DNA from: Tausonia pullulans
Taxonomy: Eukaryota > Basidiomycota > Tremellomycetes > Cystofilobasidiales > Mrakiaceae
Assembly: GCA_951802195.1 (NCBI GenBank)
Contig: OX637627.1
Span: 496,001-560,000, forward strand
Length of the DNA: 64,000 nucleotides
Reading direction: 5' to 3'
How positions within the stretch are numbered: position 1 is the stretch's first letter; every line of letters starts with the position of its first letter. A model generated the notes under the pieces. That model was not told the origin of the DNA. It worked only from the letters and a program-made list of their open reading frames with translations, and made no database searches. Shown in pieces: positions 36,501 through 47,400 of this stretch. The position numbers were made by a program, and so were the translations under genes.

Positions 36501-37308
36501 GACAGTCATGGTCCGAGGTGCGTCTTGAACATTTGCTGGTCTTTCTCTGGTCCTCGTGCTGACCCGTATCTCTTCCGCAGTCGGTGGTGGCTGGGTCGAA
36601 CTTAGCAAGTGAGTGTCTGGTGTGGTCAAGGGAGCATAAGTAGCAACCTCTCGCTGACAGCGATATCTCTCCAGATTCCTTCTTGATCACTTTGGGATCC
36701 ACCTTCCTGACACGTCCTCCCCGAACGGCCGCGTCGTCGCCAGCCCTCCGACAGCCTCTAGCTGGGTCCGTGGGGGAGGAGGCGTTGGTACAACCCCCTC
36801 TTCGTCTACGTCGTTCACCGCTTCCGCCTTCGTCGCCGGGCCCACTACTCCGATCCCCACGACCAGAGTCCGCCCAGCCTCGCCGTTCGCGAACGACAGC
36901 TCGACGCCGCCCCTCGTCTACGCCACGCCCTCGTCGCTCTCTTACCGAACGCGGGTGACAGCGTCGCTGTCTCCGACAATGACGCCGACGCTGCAAACCT
37001 CGCCCCCTGCCGTCCATGGAGCAATCGGCGGCGTCGGTAGCCCTGCATCGACCTCTTCGATGAGCGGGAGCCCGGTCGTGCCGCTCAACATCATGCGTCG
37101 GGTCGAGGAAGGCGAGCTCCGGTCATACAACAGGAAACAACCTCGCTCGATCGGGAGATCCACCAGCGAGAGGTTCAGTCTCGCTGGAGTCGCCAGTGGC
37201 TCGGGTCAAGCAGCTTCTAGGACGATGCCGCACCCGTCGGTCCCATCGTTCACGCCGGCGTCGTCGGAGTCGACTGTTCGGCAACGAGTTAGCATCCCTT
37301 GGAGGTAG
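30585..37308 (+). CDS. Giant GAR (GAS2-related) domain cytoskeletal protein
   Basis: The spliced product is about 2,000 aa. The long central part (31520-36320) is mostly helical with many heptad-like Leu/Ala patterns, including a Glu/Ala/Arg-rich coiled coil at about 34620-34800. Near the C-terminus is a GAR domain: RYRARKDDKLDRAVGRIVNA, PVDIPIVAVMVG, SGKYWIGQPPKLCFCRILRS, VMVRVGGGWVELSKFLLDHF. GAR domains bind microtubules in GAS2 proteins and spectraplakins, so a microtubule-linking role is likely, but no calponin-homology domain is seen. The tail is Ser/Thr/Pro-rich with several S-x-[IL]-P-like and RSIGRS stretches. Introns at 32052-32135 and 36322-36387 are multiples of three and stop-free. 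The 5' end is uncertain; 30585 was chosen because its 30-codon exon splices in frame to 30838. Confidence 0.72.
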
Positions 37309-37737
37309 GCCTCCTTCCTTTACTGCCTTCAATGCATTGTAGTTCTGGAGGTCGTCCGTCGTGCGCACGCACCCCTTGTTCTTTTCCTTTCTTTTCACTG
37401 AGACGCTGCTCTTTCCCCTTTCTTCGCTTTTTATTCATTTCCATCACGCTTTCTCACGACCTTGGCGCACTGCCCGATATCCTGATGCCATACTGATGAC
37501 GAGCCAATGAAATGAAAGAGGGCGAGAGCTCCTGCCGCACTTGCCGCCGGCCGAACGGCCGCCCGCGTCCGACAATTCCGCCGCTCCGTCGCCCTGTCGC
37601 GTGCTCCTTCCCTTCCTGGACTCGACCCTCAACTCTCGAACCATCCACCATCTTCAGCACGCGATCATCCAGCCAAGCGCTATCTATCTCATCTTTCAGT
37701 CCTAACTTCCATCTCTGCCGACCATACCTTCAACACC
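37309..37737. other. Intergenic region
   Basis: A 429-bp gap between two rightward genes. A T/C-rich segment (37370-37450) fits the 3' UTR of the GAR gene. No gene is seen. Confidence 0.35.
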
Positions 37738-38559
37738 ATGACGCGCACCGCCAAGGCTCTCCACCCTCGCGCTCTCATCCACGATCGCCATGCCTCGCGC
37801 AATCGTCGCGACAACAGCATGAGCAAGGTCCGTACCAATGCCGCCCGTCTCTATCGGGCGCCCATCCTGATCTCCTCTCTCCGATATCAGGGCGGATCTC
37901 AGACGTGGGGCACATACGACAAGCGCAATCACCGCGTCGCCATTCAGGACGTTGACGACGACTGGGAGGAGGCTGGCTTCTTCAACGATGATGATAACTC
38001 AACGCCGGTCCCCGCTCGGCTGACCGAGTCAGAAAAGTCGGACAAGGAGTGGCTCGCCATGCTCGACATGTGCCTTGAGATGGTGCGCGTCTCGTTTCGT
38101 CGAAGGAGGAGAACGACTTGTTTGGCACAGAGCTCCCGCCGCTAACTCCCCATCTCTCTATCCCTCGCTATCTATCTCCCTCTCGCTTCCTCGCTCTCCT
38201 TAGGTCGCGCGGGACGCGAATAGGCAGGAGCAAGCTGAGGCCCTTGTCGTCCGCCACAACTACGCGAAGAATAAGGGCAAGGGAGGTCGCACGAGTAAGT
38301 CGTGGCCTCGCTTCACCGGTCGAAAGGGGGCCGAACCCGAAGCTGCCGGAGCGCTGGCTGATTCGTTCGGCGTGACCCTGTCTCCTCAGTCGACCTCGCC
38401 TCCATCGCACGCACGTCCTCCATTGCCTCAACCTCGTCGTCATCGTCTTTCTCCTCGGTCGCCTCGTCCCCGGAGGTCGGGAGCAACCTCTCAGCCAGCT
38501 ACGGCAGCTCTCAAAGCTCGTACTATGGCGTGCGTCCGAGATCCGAGGCGCGCGACTAG
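37738..38559 (+). CDS. Small serine-rich protein, function unknown
   Basis: Not recognised. Three exons give a protein of about 215 aa. It begins MTRTAKALHPRALIHDRHAS and has a basic N-terminal third, the stretch RAPILISSLRYQGGSQTWGT, then an acidic segment with DVDDDWEEAGFFNDDDNS. A helical segment (SEKSDKEWLAMLDMCLEMVA) precedes RQEQAEALVVRHNYAKNKGK. The last 60 residues are Ser-rich and end RPRSEARD. No signal peptide or membrane segment. The layout suggests a partly disordered cytosolic or nuclear protein. Introns follow ATG-encoded Met in LDMCLEM and the GGRT stretch; both keep frame. Confidence 0.55.
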
Positions 38560-39660
38560 ACGATGTGACATCACGCTGATACCTTAGCTCCATCGACCAC
38601 AGCGTTCCAACTGATACCCCTTCCTGTACTTCTCGCGCTGTTCTCTCACTTACGCACTACCCACCACTCAAACTGCATTTTGTTCTCAATTCCTTGCTTG
38701 TCGTCTTATCACTCCTCTCCGGTCCGTTTGGTTCCGCTTTGTACTCTTTTGCCCCTTTTGTCGCAACCTATGTATCATTTTGCTTTTCGTTCGATCGTGG
38801 ATCCCCAGGGCAAGGCGGCGATTGGATTTAGGAGGGGTGGGCAGGTCGTCGCTCATTGACTCGTAACATCTTGAGGCAATTGCCCGCGGATCGAAGCAGC
38901 TGTCAACACGCTCCAAGGAGACAGGCGAGTTTAAGGAGATTGGGACAAAGCCCGACGACCACTTAGTGCCGGTGGCGTCCGGTTCGGCGGTCCGGTAGCG
39001 GACATTGGCAAGTCACCCTTCGCTTCCTAGGCGAGGGGATGCCGCAAGGCGGCCGACCTGACCGGAGCTGATCTTTCGAGCCAGGTGACGCCAATTTCGT
39101 GTTGAACATTTTGACCGGAATGCCGGACTTTCAATGTGTGGTTGCCGATGGTGGGTGGGACGGGGCAGTAGACTCGCTCTTACGCCCCTTTTTTGAGCCA
39201 TCGAATTGCGCGCAACTTAAACACGAACCGATCGTAGTCAACGGGAGAGAGCAGATGAAGGGAGTATATGGTGGAATAGAGAGGAAAGGGAAGAGTGAGG
39301 GGGAAAATAACGAAAAGGAACGTGTAAGGTAAAAGGATCCCCTGTCTCCGCCCTCCTCCGTTTCACTCTTCCTCCCACGTACGGTTTTCCCACTTCATTA
39401 CTCCCTCCCCTCTCACCATCGACACGCTCCTCTCCCTACCTGACCGTGATCACCGCTGTCTCTCACAGGGTCAATGCCGCCCGCTGTGTTTGACTCATTG
39501 ACATAAATCCAAAAGTTTGCCAGAATAACTTTCTCTACACGTAGAAATGCATATCGCTTGTAGAGCACGAACGTCGTCGTCAAGACTGTGAGGTGGGTTG
39601 TGGTCTAAATATTTGGTTGGGTTCGTGATAGCAATGATGCCAATGCCGGTGCTGAGTGTG

Positions 39661-39742
39661 ATTGGAAGAAGGTTGTGGGAGGGGAGAGATGCGCTCCTGA
39701 TATTCTGATATTTCATATATTCCCTCCTTCTTCCAATATCAG
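39661..39742. repeat. Inverted repeat with nested direct repeats
   Basis: ATTGGAAGAAGG (39661-39672) is repeated as its exact reverse complement at 39726-39737. The 53-bp spacer includes CTGATATT twice in tandem (39697-39712), and the reverse complement AATATCAG lies at 39735-39742. It could form a stem-loop; function unknown. Confidence 0.7.
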
Positions 39743-39940
39743 TTTATTTTGTATTCAAGTCATATATTAGGCGTAGATGATAGTATGTCATTATGAGAGA
39801 CAACAGGAGTGAGGGTGAGGGAGAATATGGAAAGAGTTCGATGAGAGGGAAATGCCAAACATTTGGTCACGAATTATATTCAAACCAGTAATATTGTGTT
39901 GCGAGACTTTTGATACAGCTGGAGTATTCCTTGCTCATAT

Positions 39941-40021
39941 AATGGTGTGGTGAAGTGGCTATCATTGGTGCTTGCCATTCGCAACATGCACTAGGCCCGG
40001 GTTCAATTCCCGGCACCATTA
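39941..40021 (+). tRNA. tRNA-Gly (GCC) with a short intron
   Basis: The acceptor stem pairs AATGGTG with CACCATT perfectly, with discriminator A at 40021. The T arm is CCGGG-TTCAATT-CCCGG, and GGTTCAATTCC matches the B box consensus. The D region TGGTGAAGTGG fits an A box. The anticodon stem pairs GGTGC (39967-39971) with GCACT (39988-39992); the loop TTGCCAT gives anticodon GCC at 39974-39976. Nine extra bases (39979-39987) just 3' of the anticodon loop are read as an intron. T5 at 40023-40027 is a Pol III terminator. Confidence 0.75.
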
Positions 40022-40794
40022 ATTTTTACCTCCCCACTGATTTATTGGGCTTGTTTTTTTATGCCCTCCTCAATTTCTATAAACTGGGGACAGTGTTTGA
40101 AGATTGTCACCCATGAGAATTGAACGCGCCCTGTTTGCAGGAGGGCAGAGGAGCGAGGGCAAATGTACCTTTCTTTTTTGCCCTCATAAGCATTGGCTCA
40201 ACCCTGTCTGGTATCATTGTGCAGGGGTTATACTTGAGACAGTGAAGCACCTGCTGAGTCCAAGTCGTTGCTTATTGCAATCTACCATTTCCCTTTCTCC
40301 GATCCGCTTGTCGTTTCGGGAATCTTTGTCCATGCCCCGTGAGGGGACAGCTTTTGGCAACCAGTTGTCGAATGCTCACCTCAACACAAAAAGTACAATC
40401 TCGGCGAGGTTACCTGTTTTCGTAACTCTCAGACTGATCTACGAGAATCAACGGTGAGTTTGGATGTTAGGACCCTTGGGCAGTATTGATCAGACGGACA
40501 TTACATTCGTTCTGTAGATACTATATCGTTTGACTGGGACCGCTCTCGCACTGTAGCTCTCTTCCTTGCCGATTTATATTGTGCACGAGGAGATAATCGT
40601 CAAATACCCGTCGAGCAAGCAAGGTCTCGTCCTCTCCATTTTACCTTTTCAATCGGCCTATGTCCAGAACCCATCCTTGACTTTCCTTCCACCTTTATTT
40701 TCATCTTCGCTCTCACTCTATCTAGCTACGACTCACCATCTCTCATATGGTGACCTCGTCCTTTGCGTATGATTTTTGACTTAACTGCCCAATT

Positions 40795-40813
40795 AAAAAA
40801 AAAAAAAAAAAAC
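40795..40813 (+). repeat. Poly(A) tract of 19 bases
   Basis: An uninterrupted A19 run ends the AT-rich block. It could mark the tail of an old retro-inserted sequence, but no element body is recognisable upstream. Confidence 0.85.
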
Positions 40814-41182
40814 TCCTCTCCATTCATCTGTCCTGTCGCCTCCAGCCTCTCCAACCCCTGCACTTTCGTGTCGTGGCGCTTCCCGAGCCACTCACCCGTC
40901 CTATGTTAACCGATCTAGCCTGCTTCGATGAATATGATTATGAGGGGGAGTTGGATGTAAGGTCGGTAGATGAGCCTCAAAAGCGATGCCAGGTCTCAAG
41001 GAACTGAAGTCCAACAAACAAAGAATACACTTCTCTCACCTCCCCGTCCTGATCAAACGCAGTGGTTGATGCCTCTCGACGTTTCGACTGGAGATGGTTG
41101 ATTAAGAGGTCGGTCGAGGCGGCTTTGCCCAACAGAGCAGAGCGGCTGTTGGTCCCTTCCTCCCCCTATCCCCCTATCCACT

Positions 41183-42348
41183 ATGTTTGCCCGCCAGCGC
41201 CTCTCTGCTCTCACCCGAGCCCTCTGTCGCAACGCATCCACGTCTCCCGATCCGCCAACGACGTTCGTTCGATGGCGAGATAATCTCCTGGCCGCCTCTT
41301 CGACCTCGTCCGACCTGATCACTCTTGAGCGGGCCCGGCTGCTCGCAACAACGCTGCCTTCTCGCTATGGGCAGCCTTTCAATGATCTGAAGGAAGGAAG
41401 CCCTCTCTTGCCCGGCGACTCACGTGAATAGTCTTGGAACAAGGCGGAAGAGACGCGTCTGAAGCACTGCCCAATTTGCCTGTAGTTATCCTCTTCCCGC
41501 CCTGTCAAGCCGAGTCCTCGCTCTCACCAGATGGCTCGACTTCCCACCCGTTGCCTTCCCCGCCGCCAACACTATACAACGCGCGCATGTGGGTTGGCGG
41601 GACATTCGACTTTGGTGGCCGTCGTCAGCCGCTCACCATCGGCGAGCGTGCGACGGAGACGCTGCGGGCTGAGAGCGTCGAGCTCAAGAAGGGCGGGATG
41701 ATGTGTTTCGTGAGCACTGGAAGGGAGATCGTTGGCCAGCGTGGAGGGAGTGCAAGGGAGACGAGGACGCATGTATATCGACTGAAGCAGTCGAGAACGG
41801 CGGAGCAGAGTCAGTCCTGTCTACCTGTCTGCGATGTTGGCTAACTGTACCTTCGCAGCCACTTCTCTCCCACCACCTCCGCTCTTAGATCTTCCCCACC
41901 CCGATTTTTCTACCGAGATCCCTATCACAGCCGTTACGCTCTTCCGTTACTCGGCTCTAACGTTCAACGCCCATCTCATTCACTACGACCACGTATACTG
42001 TCGCGAGATCGAGGGCCTACCAGGTGTGTACATAGGCGCGTCTATATCCCTGATCGATCATCCCCATTCCGCACACTGAGTCCGTTTCTGCTGCCCCTAG
42101 GCCCTCTTATTCACGGCCCGCTTACGGCCCACCTCCTCCTCGACTTCCTCCGCCTCCGCCTCCCACCTCAAGCGCGCCTCACGTCATTCGAGTACAAGGC
42201 GACCTCCCCATTGGTCGTCGGCCAGCGCATCATTCTCCATGGGGCGTGGGCTCACCGGTCGAGAAGCTTTCGGGTCTGGGCAGAGGGAGAAGGAGGGAGG
42301 GTTGGGATGGTGGGATTTGCGAAGGTGGAGATGCCCGTTGGTGGGTGA
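41183..42348 (+). CDS. HTD2: Htd2-like mitochondrial 3-hydroxyacyl-thioester dehydratase
   Basis: Hotdog-fold dehydratase related to yeast Htd2 (mitochondrial type II fatty acid synthesis) and to bacterial mesaconyl-C4-CoA hydratases. Four exons. The N-terminus MFARQRLSALTRALCRNAS is a clear matrix presequence. Family stretches are ILFPPCQAESSLSPDGS, RMWVGGTFDFGGRRQPL, HYDHVYCREIEGLPGPLIHG and HLLLDFLRLRLP. In the family, the FNAHLIHYD-like segment with RxHxD(R)xY supplies the dehydratase residues; here it reads TFNAHLIHYDHVY, with Asn where Arg is usual. A closing SFEYKATSPLVVGQRIIL strand completes the second hotdog. Stop is 59 bp from the stop of the convergent gene. Substrate is inferred from the family only. 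Confidence 0.84.
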
Positions 42349-42407
42349 TAACAGTAAATCGTCTCAATTGGTCGTCAGGGGGCGGGCTATATATACAAAG
42401 GGCTAAT

Positions 42408-43049
42408 CTAATGGTGGTGGCCGTGCGTATTCACGACGGGTCCCTCGCCTCGAAGGGCGGCCTCGCCTTGTGCGATCTCCTTCTCGTTGTGGAAGAACTG
42501 GCAAGAAAGATGACAATCAGTGACAACATTCTCGCTTTTTTCTTCGCCGACAGAGACCGACCTTGCCAGCGTCCTTTTTCGCAAAGCCCTTGACGCGGTC
42601 AATGAAGTCGACCTTGGACCCATCAGCAGCAACGCCCTCAGGTCGGTCGGGGACATCGGGGATGACTGCACCACCCATCTGGTCAGCACCAATCAAGTCG
42701 AGATAGGGACATCAACAGGCCAAGATTCACCATCCTTCGAGTCCTTCCCCGTCTGGCCCGGCATCGTGTTGCCCGCCTGAGTGTCCGTCACGGGCTGGAG
42801 TGACTCGTTGCCGACACTGGGGGCAACCGTCGATCGGGGGAAGCGGTTCTCCTCAGAGGCAGAGGGTCCAGTTCGCGTGGCGGGGAAATCGTTTCGGGAG
42901 GATCCCTCAGGATAGGTCTGGATGGTGGGAAATGCGTCAGCGAAAGGGAGAGTGCGAGAAAGATGGAGACGCGGACGCACGGCGGGCTCGGCGCCCTCCT
43001 GAACGTGAAGGGCGGTCTTGCTGGAGGGGTCAGAGGCATGCATGGCCAT
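42408..43049 (-). CDS. Small hydrophilic protein, possible stress-type, function unknown
   Basis: Four exons give about 150 aa: start MAMHASDPSSKTALHVQEG, then an intron, TYPEGSSRNDFPATRTGPSA, SVGNESLQPVTDTQAGNTMP, a second intron, VIPDVPDRPEGVAADGSK and VDFIDRVKGFAKKDAGK, a third intron, and FFHNEKEIAQGEAALRGEGP with the end NTHGHHH. The protein is polar, rich in Asp, Gly, Ser, Thr and Pro, with no membrane segment. The RVKGFAKKDAGKFFHNEKEI stretch resembles the short amphipathic repeats of CsbD/Grg-1-like and LEA-like stress proteins of fungi, which is only an impression. The acceptor GCAG before TCATCCCC was chosen because it keeps frame. Divergent from CMC4 (196 bp), convergent with HTD2 (59 bp). 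Confidence 0.6.
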
Positions 43050-43245
43050 AGCGGATGGATGGGCTGGTTGGTTGTGGAGGGTGAGCGAGGTAATGATGGT
43101 TGTTAGTAGAGAGACAAAGAGAGAACCTGGCTGCTGTCTGAAATGGACCGTCGGAGAGGGCAACGCAGTTGCCGGGGGAGTGCGCGTCATCGATTCTAGG
43201 AACTCGGCGAGTGGACCGACGTCTGTCATTCGCTAAACCTCCATC

Positions 43246-43720
43246 ATGTCGTCCGTGCGTTCCCTCTGAACCCGCCTCAACCTGTCTGGACCCAACTGAC
43301 ACTTGCATTCCTCAGTCCGAAAACAACACATCGCTACCCCAGCTCCCCAACTGCCACCCCAAGGCCTGTACGATTCAGGCAAGTCGCCTTATTCCTCGCG
43401 CGCTTCGTTCTTGCCTGTCTATCCCTTTCTTAACACCAATCCACAGATCTGCCTCGCACGCAACGGCAGCAACAGCGAAAAGTGCTCCCGCGAGATTCTC
43501 GAACTCTACCGGTGCTGCGAGCGGCTGTACGTTGCGCTCGATGGCAAGTCGAAGGAGGACGTCAAGGGCGGGGAGGCGTGTCCAACGCTGGTGAGTCGGC
43601 TGGTGGGTGCATGAAGCGTGAAGTGAGCGCTCACCTGAGTTCGGGGAAATCACTTAGAACATTCTGAAGCGGAATCTCAAAGAGCGAGGGGTCGAATACG
43701 GCAGCGATGTCAAGACATGA
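43246..43720 (+). CDS. CMC4: Twin CX9C protein Cmc4
   Basis: Small intermembrane-space protein imported and oxidised by Mia40. Four exons give about 80 aa: MSS, then SENNTSLPQLPNCHPKACTI, Q|ICLARNGSNSEKC, SREILELYRCCERLYVALDG and a tail ending YGSDVKT. The cysteine pattern CHPKAC...IC...KC...YRCCERLY...EACP matches human CMC4 (MTCP1 p8), with two antiparallel helices held by disulfides. The exon 2-3 junction uses a GC donor (CAG|GCAAGT) at 43380; without this splice the helix is broken. The start at 43246 gives a three-codon first exon, followed by GTGCGT. Confidence 0.88.
43380..43446 (+). other. GC-AG intron in CMC4
   Basis: The donor reads CAG|GCAAGT, the classic GC-AG consensus, and the acceptor is CACAG. 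Splicing joins ACTIQ to ICLAR, the expected CX9C helix, in frame. No GT donor at or near this position gives the same product. Confidence 0.85.
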
Positions 43721-44420
43721 GCCGGGGCTGCATGGAACGTCACAAGTGCAGGAAATGTGGAGGTCGTCTCTCTCTTGGGCTCTCCTAATGCTTGATAGAC
43801 CCAGAGAAAGAGCTGTTTACCGTTCGTAGGGTGATGCTTGTCGATGGCTAGCGCCTATAAGCACGAAGGGATTATTCAGATGAGCTTTGGACGACTGGAT
43901 GTCTTGAGCGCTCTTCAGTGCGCAGAGTTCAATACAGACTGACAGTCTTCTCTTTTACTCGATGTTTGAGGAGTATGCGAGATTGTACGCTGTCGGGGCC
44001 TTGTGGGCGAGAGAGACCTTACTCGGCGAGCGAGCTCTACTCAACACTGTAACAATTATATGGGTCGGCGCCCAGGTCTGGAATAGTCTGACAGAGCCAT
44101 CGAGCAACTGGGAATGGAGACAATTGATGCTCCGGCTCTCGGCGGACAACCACTCCAGAGTGACTCAATGTTTTGAAGGCACGCGCGCGCCTACATGCAT
44201 TTCAGCGCCCATGCCCATTCCACTGCCCTTAATTCTTTGGATCCCATCACTCAGTCAAGGTCTCAAGATCAGTCTCTTGACATTGAGAGAGTTGCTTCGT
44301 TACCTAGGAGACCAGTATTGGAGCGAGCGACGCGAAGAGAGATAGATGTCGGGCTGGATGAACGAACTCTCCTTGACCCCCACCTTCCCTTCCCACCCCC
44401 CCCGGTCGCGAGCCCACGCC
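43721..44420. other. Intergenic region
   Basis: A 700-bp gap between CMC4 and SYF1. An open frame at 43962-44345 (127 codons, Leu/Arg-rich) has no splice context, no family resemblance and overlaps the SYF1 leader; it is probably chance. Confidence 0.35.
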
Positions 44421-47400
44421 ATGTCGCCCGCTCCGACGACGACGCTATCGTCGCTCACCGAGCTCTTCCCGCTTACCTCGCCTATCCCCAACGCGCTCAC
44501 CCACCCGGCGGTCCTTCACCGCGCCTCGCTCGCCAGCGAGGAGGACCTTCTCGTCCAGCCGGATGACTTCAAGCTTTGGTGGAACTATATCCAGGCCACC
44601 AAGGAGCGGCTCGCATTTGATGAGAAGCGCGAGGAGGAGGAACTCGCCGAGAAGGAGAGCGAGGAGAGCCCTGCCTCGACTGCCCTTGGTCCGCTCAAGT
44701 GCGTCTTGTTTCCCTCCGCGTCTCGACCCTCTCTCCCGTCTCGAGTACCCACTCCGGTTACAGATTAGATCCATTCGGACGCGTCGTACTGATTTGACTC
44801 TCCATGTACGCGTTCTGTAGGACCGCCGCCGCTCGACTCGCCCTTCAGACGCTCACCTCGCTGTACGAGCGCGCTCTCGCCGTGTTCCCGACGTCGTTCA
44901 AGCTCTGGAAGTCGTACATCCTCATGCGCCATCGCTACATCCTTGGGCCCTCGGTCCTCGCGGGAACTAAGAAGCAGAAGAGCTCCAAGCGCAAGCTTGA
45001 CGTCAAGGAGCTCCTCGAGGACCACACTGTCGCGTGCGACTGGGAGGGCGGCCTTGACGGCGTCGTCGGCTACGAGGAGTGGCGCTCACTCTTCGCGACG
45101 AGCGAGCGAATGATTAGCTGGCTGCCGAACGTGAGTCTAGGAACCAAGGAAAGAGTAGAAGGCACGAGGCACAACGTCTGACGTCTTGTGCGCGTTAATG
45201 TAGCTACCCCTCCCATGGCACTACCATCTCCTCCCTCTCCTCCACCCTCTTTGCCCGGCCCCGCTTGCCCGCACGTACGGCCGACGTGCCTTTGATCGTG
45301 CTCTCCGGACGCTTGTGCCCAGTCTTCACAGCACCATTTGGGGTCTCTACCTCCGGTGGGCCCAGATCCGCGGTGGCGAGAGTGGCCGACGCGTCTGGCG
45401 CCGGTTCCTTAAGGTGAGCAGCCGCGCGTCTCTCGTTTCCTCCACCTTACTAGTCTGACATCTGCCCCTCCTCATCCTCAGATTGATCCTTCACTCACGC
45501 CCGTCTACCTGAAGACGACGCTCCCCCTCCCACTCGAAGCGTCCAAGCTCCAGCTCGCGCTCGCCCGACGTGCCCAGCAAGGCACCTTTGAGCCCGAGGA
45601 CGGCCAGTCTCCCTACCAGCTTTTCGTGGACTGGCTCGAGAGCGTCGAGAACAATGCTGAGGAGACGGGTCTTGATTGGGAGGAGACGGAGGTCAAACGT
45701 GCGGCTGAGCTTGCCGCGGAGACGAAGAAGGCTGAGGAGGCCGCGGCGTTCCAGCCGGCCTCGGTCGAGGGGAAGCTTATTCGGTTCGATGGGCCTATGA
45801 AGCCTGCCGGAGCGTCTGGAGAGTCTGGAACCGGAGGCAAGGGAAAGGAGCCTATTGCGGGGCCGGCATACGACGAGGACGAGGACCCGGCGAGCACGCG
45901 CAAGCTCGATGTCGAAAGCATCGTCCTCAAAGACGGGCTCGGCGTCTACAAGGACCAAGCAGGCCGACTGTGGACGGGTCTCGCCACGTACTGGATCAAG
46001 CGCGGAGAGTTTGACCGAGTGCGTCTTGGTGTACACAAGCGCGTGGCACTCTTCATCTGCTGATCTTGCTTCTCTTTCTCTCTCTTCAGGCCAAGTTCAC
46101 CTTTGACCAGGGTATTTCATCCGTCGTCACCATCCGTGACTTTACCCAAATCTTCGACGCCTACTCCGAGTTCTCAGAGGCCCTCATTTCGACACTCATG
46201 AACGCGCTCGAGGACCCGGACCCAGAGGACGACGACGAGGGCGCCGAGGAGGAGCTCGATTCGGCTATGAAAGAGTTTGAGGAACTCATGGACCGAAGAC
46301 CGTTCCTCGTCAACGAGGTCCTCCTACGTCGCAACCCGAACGAGGTCGTCGAGTGGGAGAAGCGAGTTGCGCTCTATGCGGACAACGACGAAAAGGTGCG
46401 TGCTTTTCGCGCTCCTTTCTGTCGATCCATCACTGATAGTCGCATGTACTTGCTCGCACGCTAGGTTGTTGCTACGTACACCAAGGCGGTTGAGACAATC
46501 AACCCGCGCAAGGCGACGGGCCCACTGTACCCGGTCTACGTCAATTTCGCCAAGTTTTACGAAGAGGGCGGCTCCAAGGATGCAGAGACGGGCGAGCCGA
46601 GGAACGAGCCGGACATCACTGCGGCGCGCAAGATCTTTGAGAAAGCGACCAAGGTCCCTTACAGATCGGTCGACGAGCTCGCGGAGGTTTGGTGCGAATG
46701 GGCCGAGATGGAGCTCAGGAATGAGTGAGTTATCCCGTCTTTCTGGCCGCGCTGGAGGGATGTTGGGTGGCTAACGTGTGTGCTGCAAGCAGAAACTTTG
46801 ACGAGGCTGTCCGGGTCATGCAGCGCGCAACGACCGTACCCAAGAACACCAAGGTCAACTACCATGATGATGTGAGTCTTCCTCTCCGACTGCTCTTGCG
46901 AAATGTCGAGTAGCCTGACCCCATTTTCTGCACCCCAGACCCTCTCCGTCCAGGCGAGGCTCTTCAAGTCGCTCAAGCTCTGGTCGTTCTACGTTGACCT
47001 CGAAGAGTCGATTGGCACGGTCGAGACGACCAAAGAGGTCTACGACCGGATCCTCGAGCTCCGGATAGCCAACGCCCAGATCATCATCAACTATGCGGCC
47101 TTCCTCGAGGAGAACAAATACTTTGAGGAGAGCTTCAAGATCTACGAACGCGGCGTCGACCTTTTCACCTTCCCGATCGCTTTCGAGATCTGGAACGTCT
47201 ACCTTTCCAAGTTCGTCAAGCGTTACGGCGGCACCAAGCTGGAGCGGACCCGAGATCTGTTCGAGCAGGCGCTCGAGAAGTGCCCGGACAAGTTCTGCAA
47301 GCCGCTCTTCCTTATGTTTGCCCAGCTCGAGGAGGAGCACGGTCTCGCTAAGCGCGCCATGGCCATCTATGACCGCGCGACCCGGGCTGTCAAGCCAGAG

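Larger units (their letters stand above)
38560..41182. other. 2.6-kb gene-poor, AT-richer region
   Basis: No protein gene is recognised here. From about 39480 to 40830 the base composition is clearly more AT-rich than the rest of the window. It holds a tRNA-Gly at 39941-40021, a 12-bp inverted repeat at 39661/39726 and an A19 tract at 40795. Open frames such as 40104-40457 resemble nothing known. Confidence 0.5.

Noticed and set aside
32716-36528. Start of the GAR protein at 32716 as an intron-poor gene
   Set aside because: Exons upstream of 32716 splice in frame with conserved-looking sequence, so the gene begins far upstream.
37738-38559. Possible link of the serine-rich protein to the preceding GAR gene as one transcript
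   Set aside because: A clear stop at 37308, a T/C-rich 3' region and a new ATG at 37738 separate them.
40080-40813. Possible retro-inserted element ending in A19
   Set aside because: No reverse transcriptase, target-site duplication or recognisable body was found, so the A19 run is listed only as a repeat.
43962-44345. 127-codon open frame before SYF1
   Set aside because: No family resemblance, no splice signals, and it overlaps the probable SYF1 leader.
44346-44420. Upstream in-frame ATG for SYF1
   Set aside because: It would add 25 residues absent from Syf1 proteins; the ATG at 44421 has a better context.
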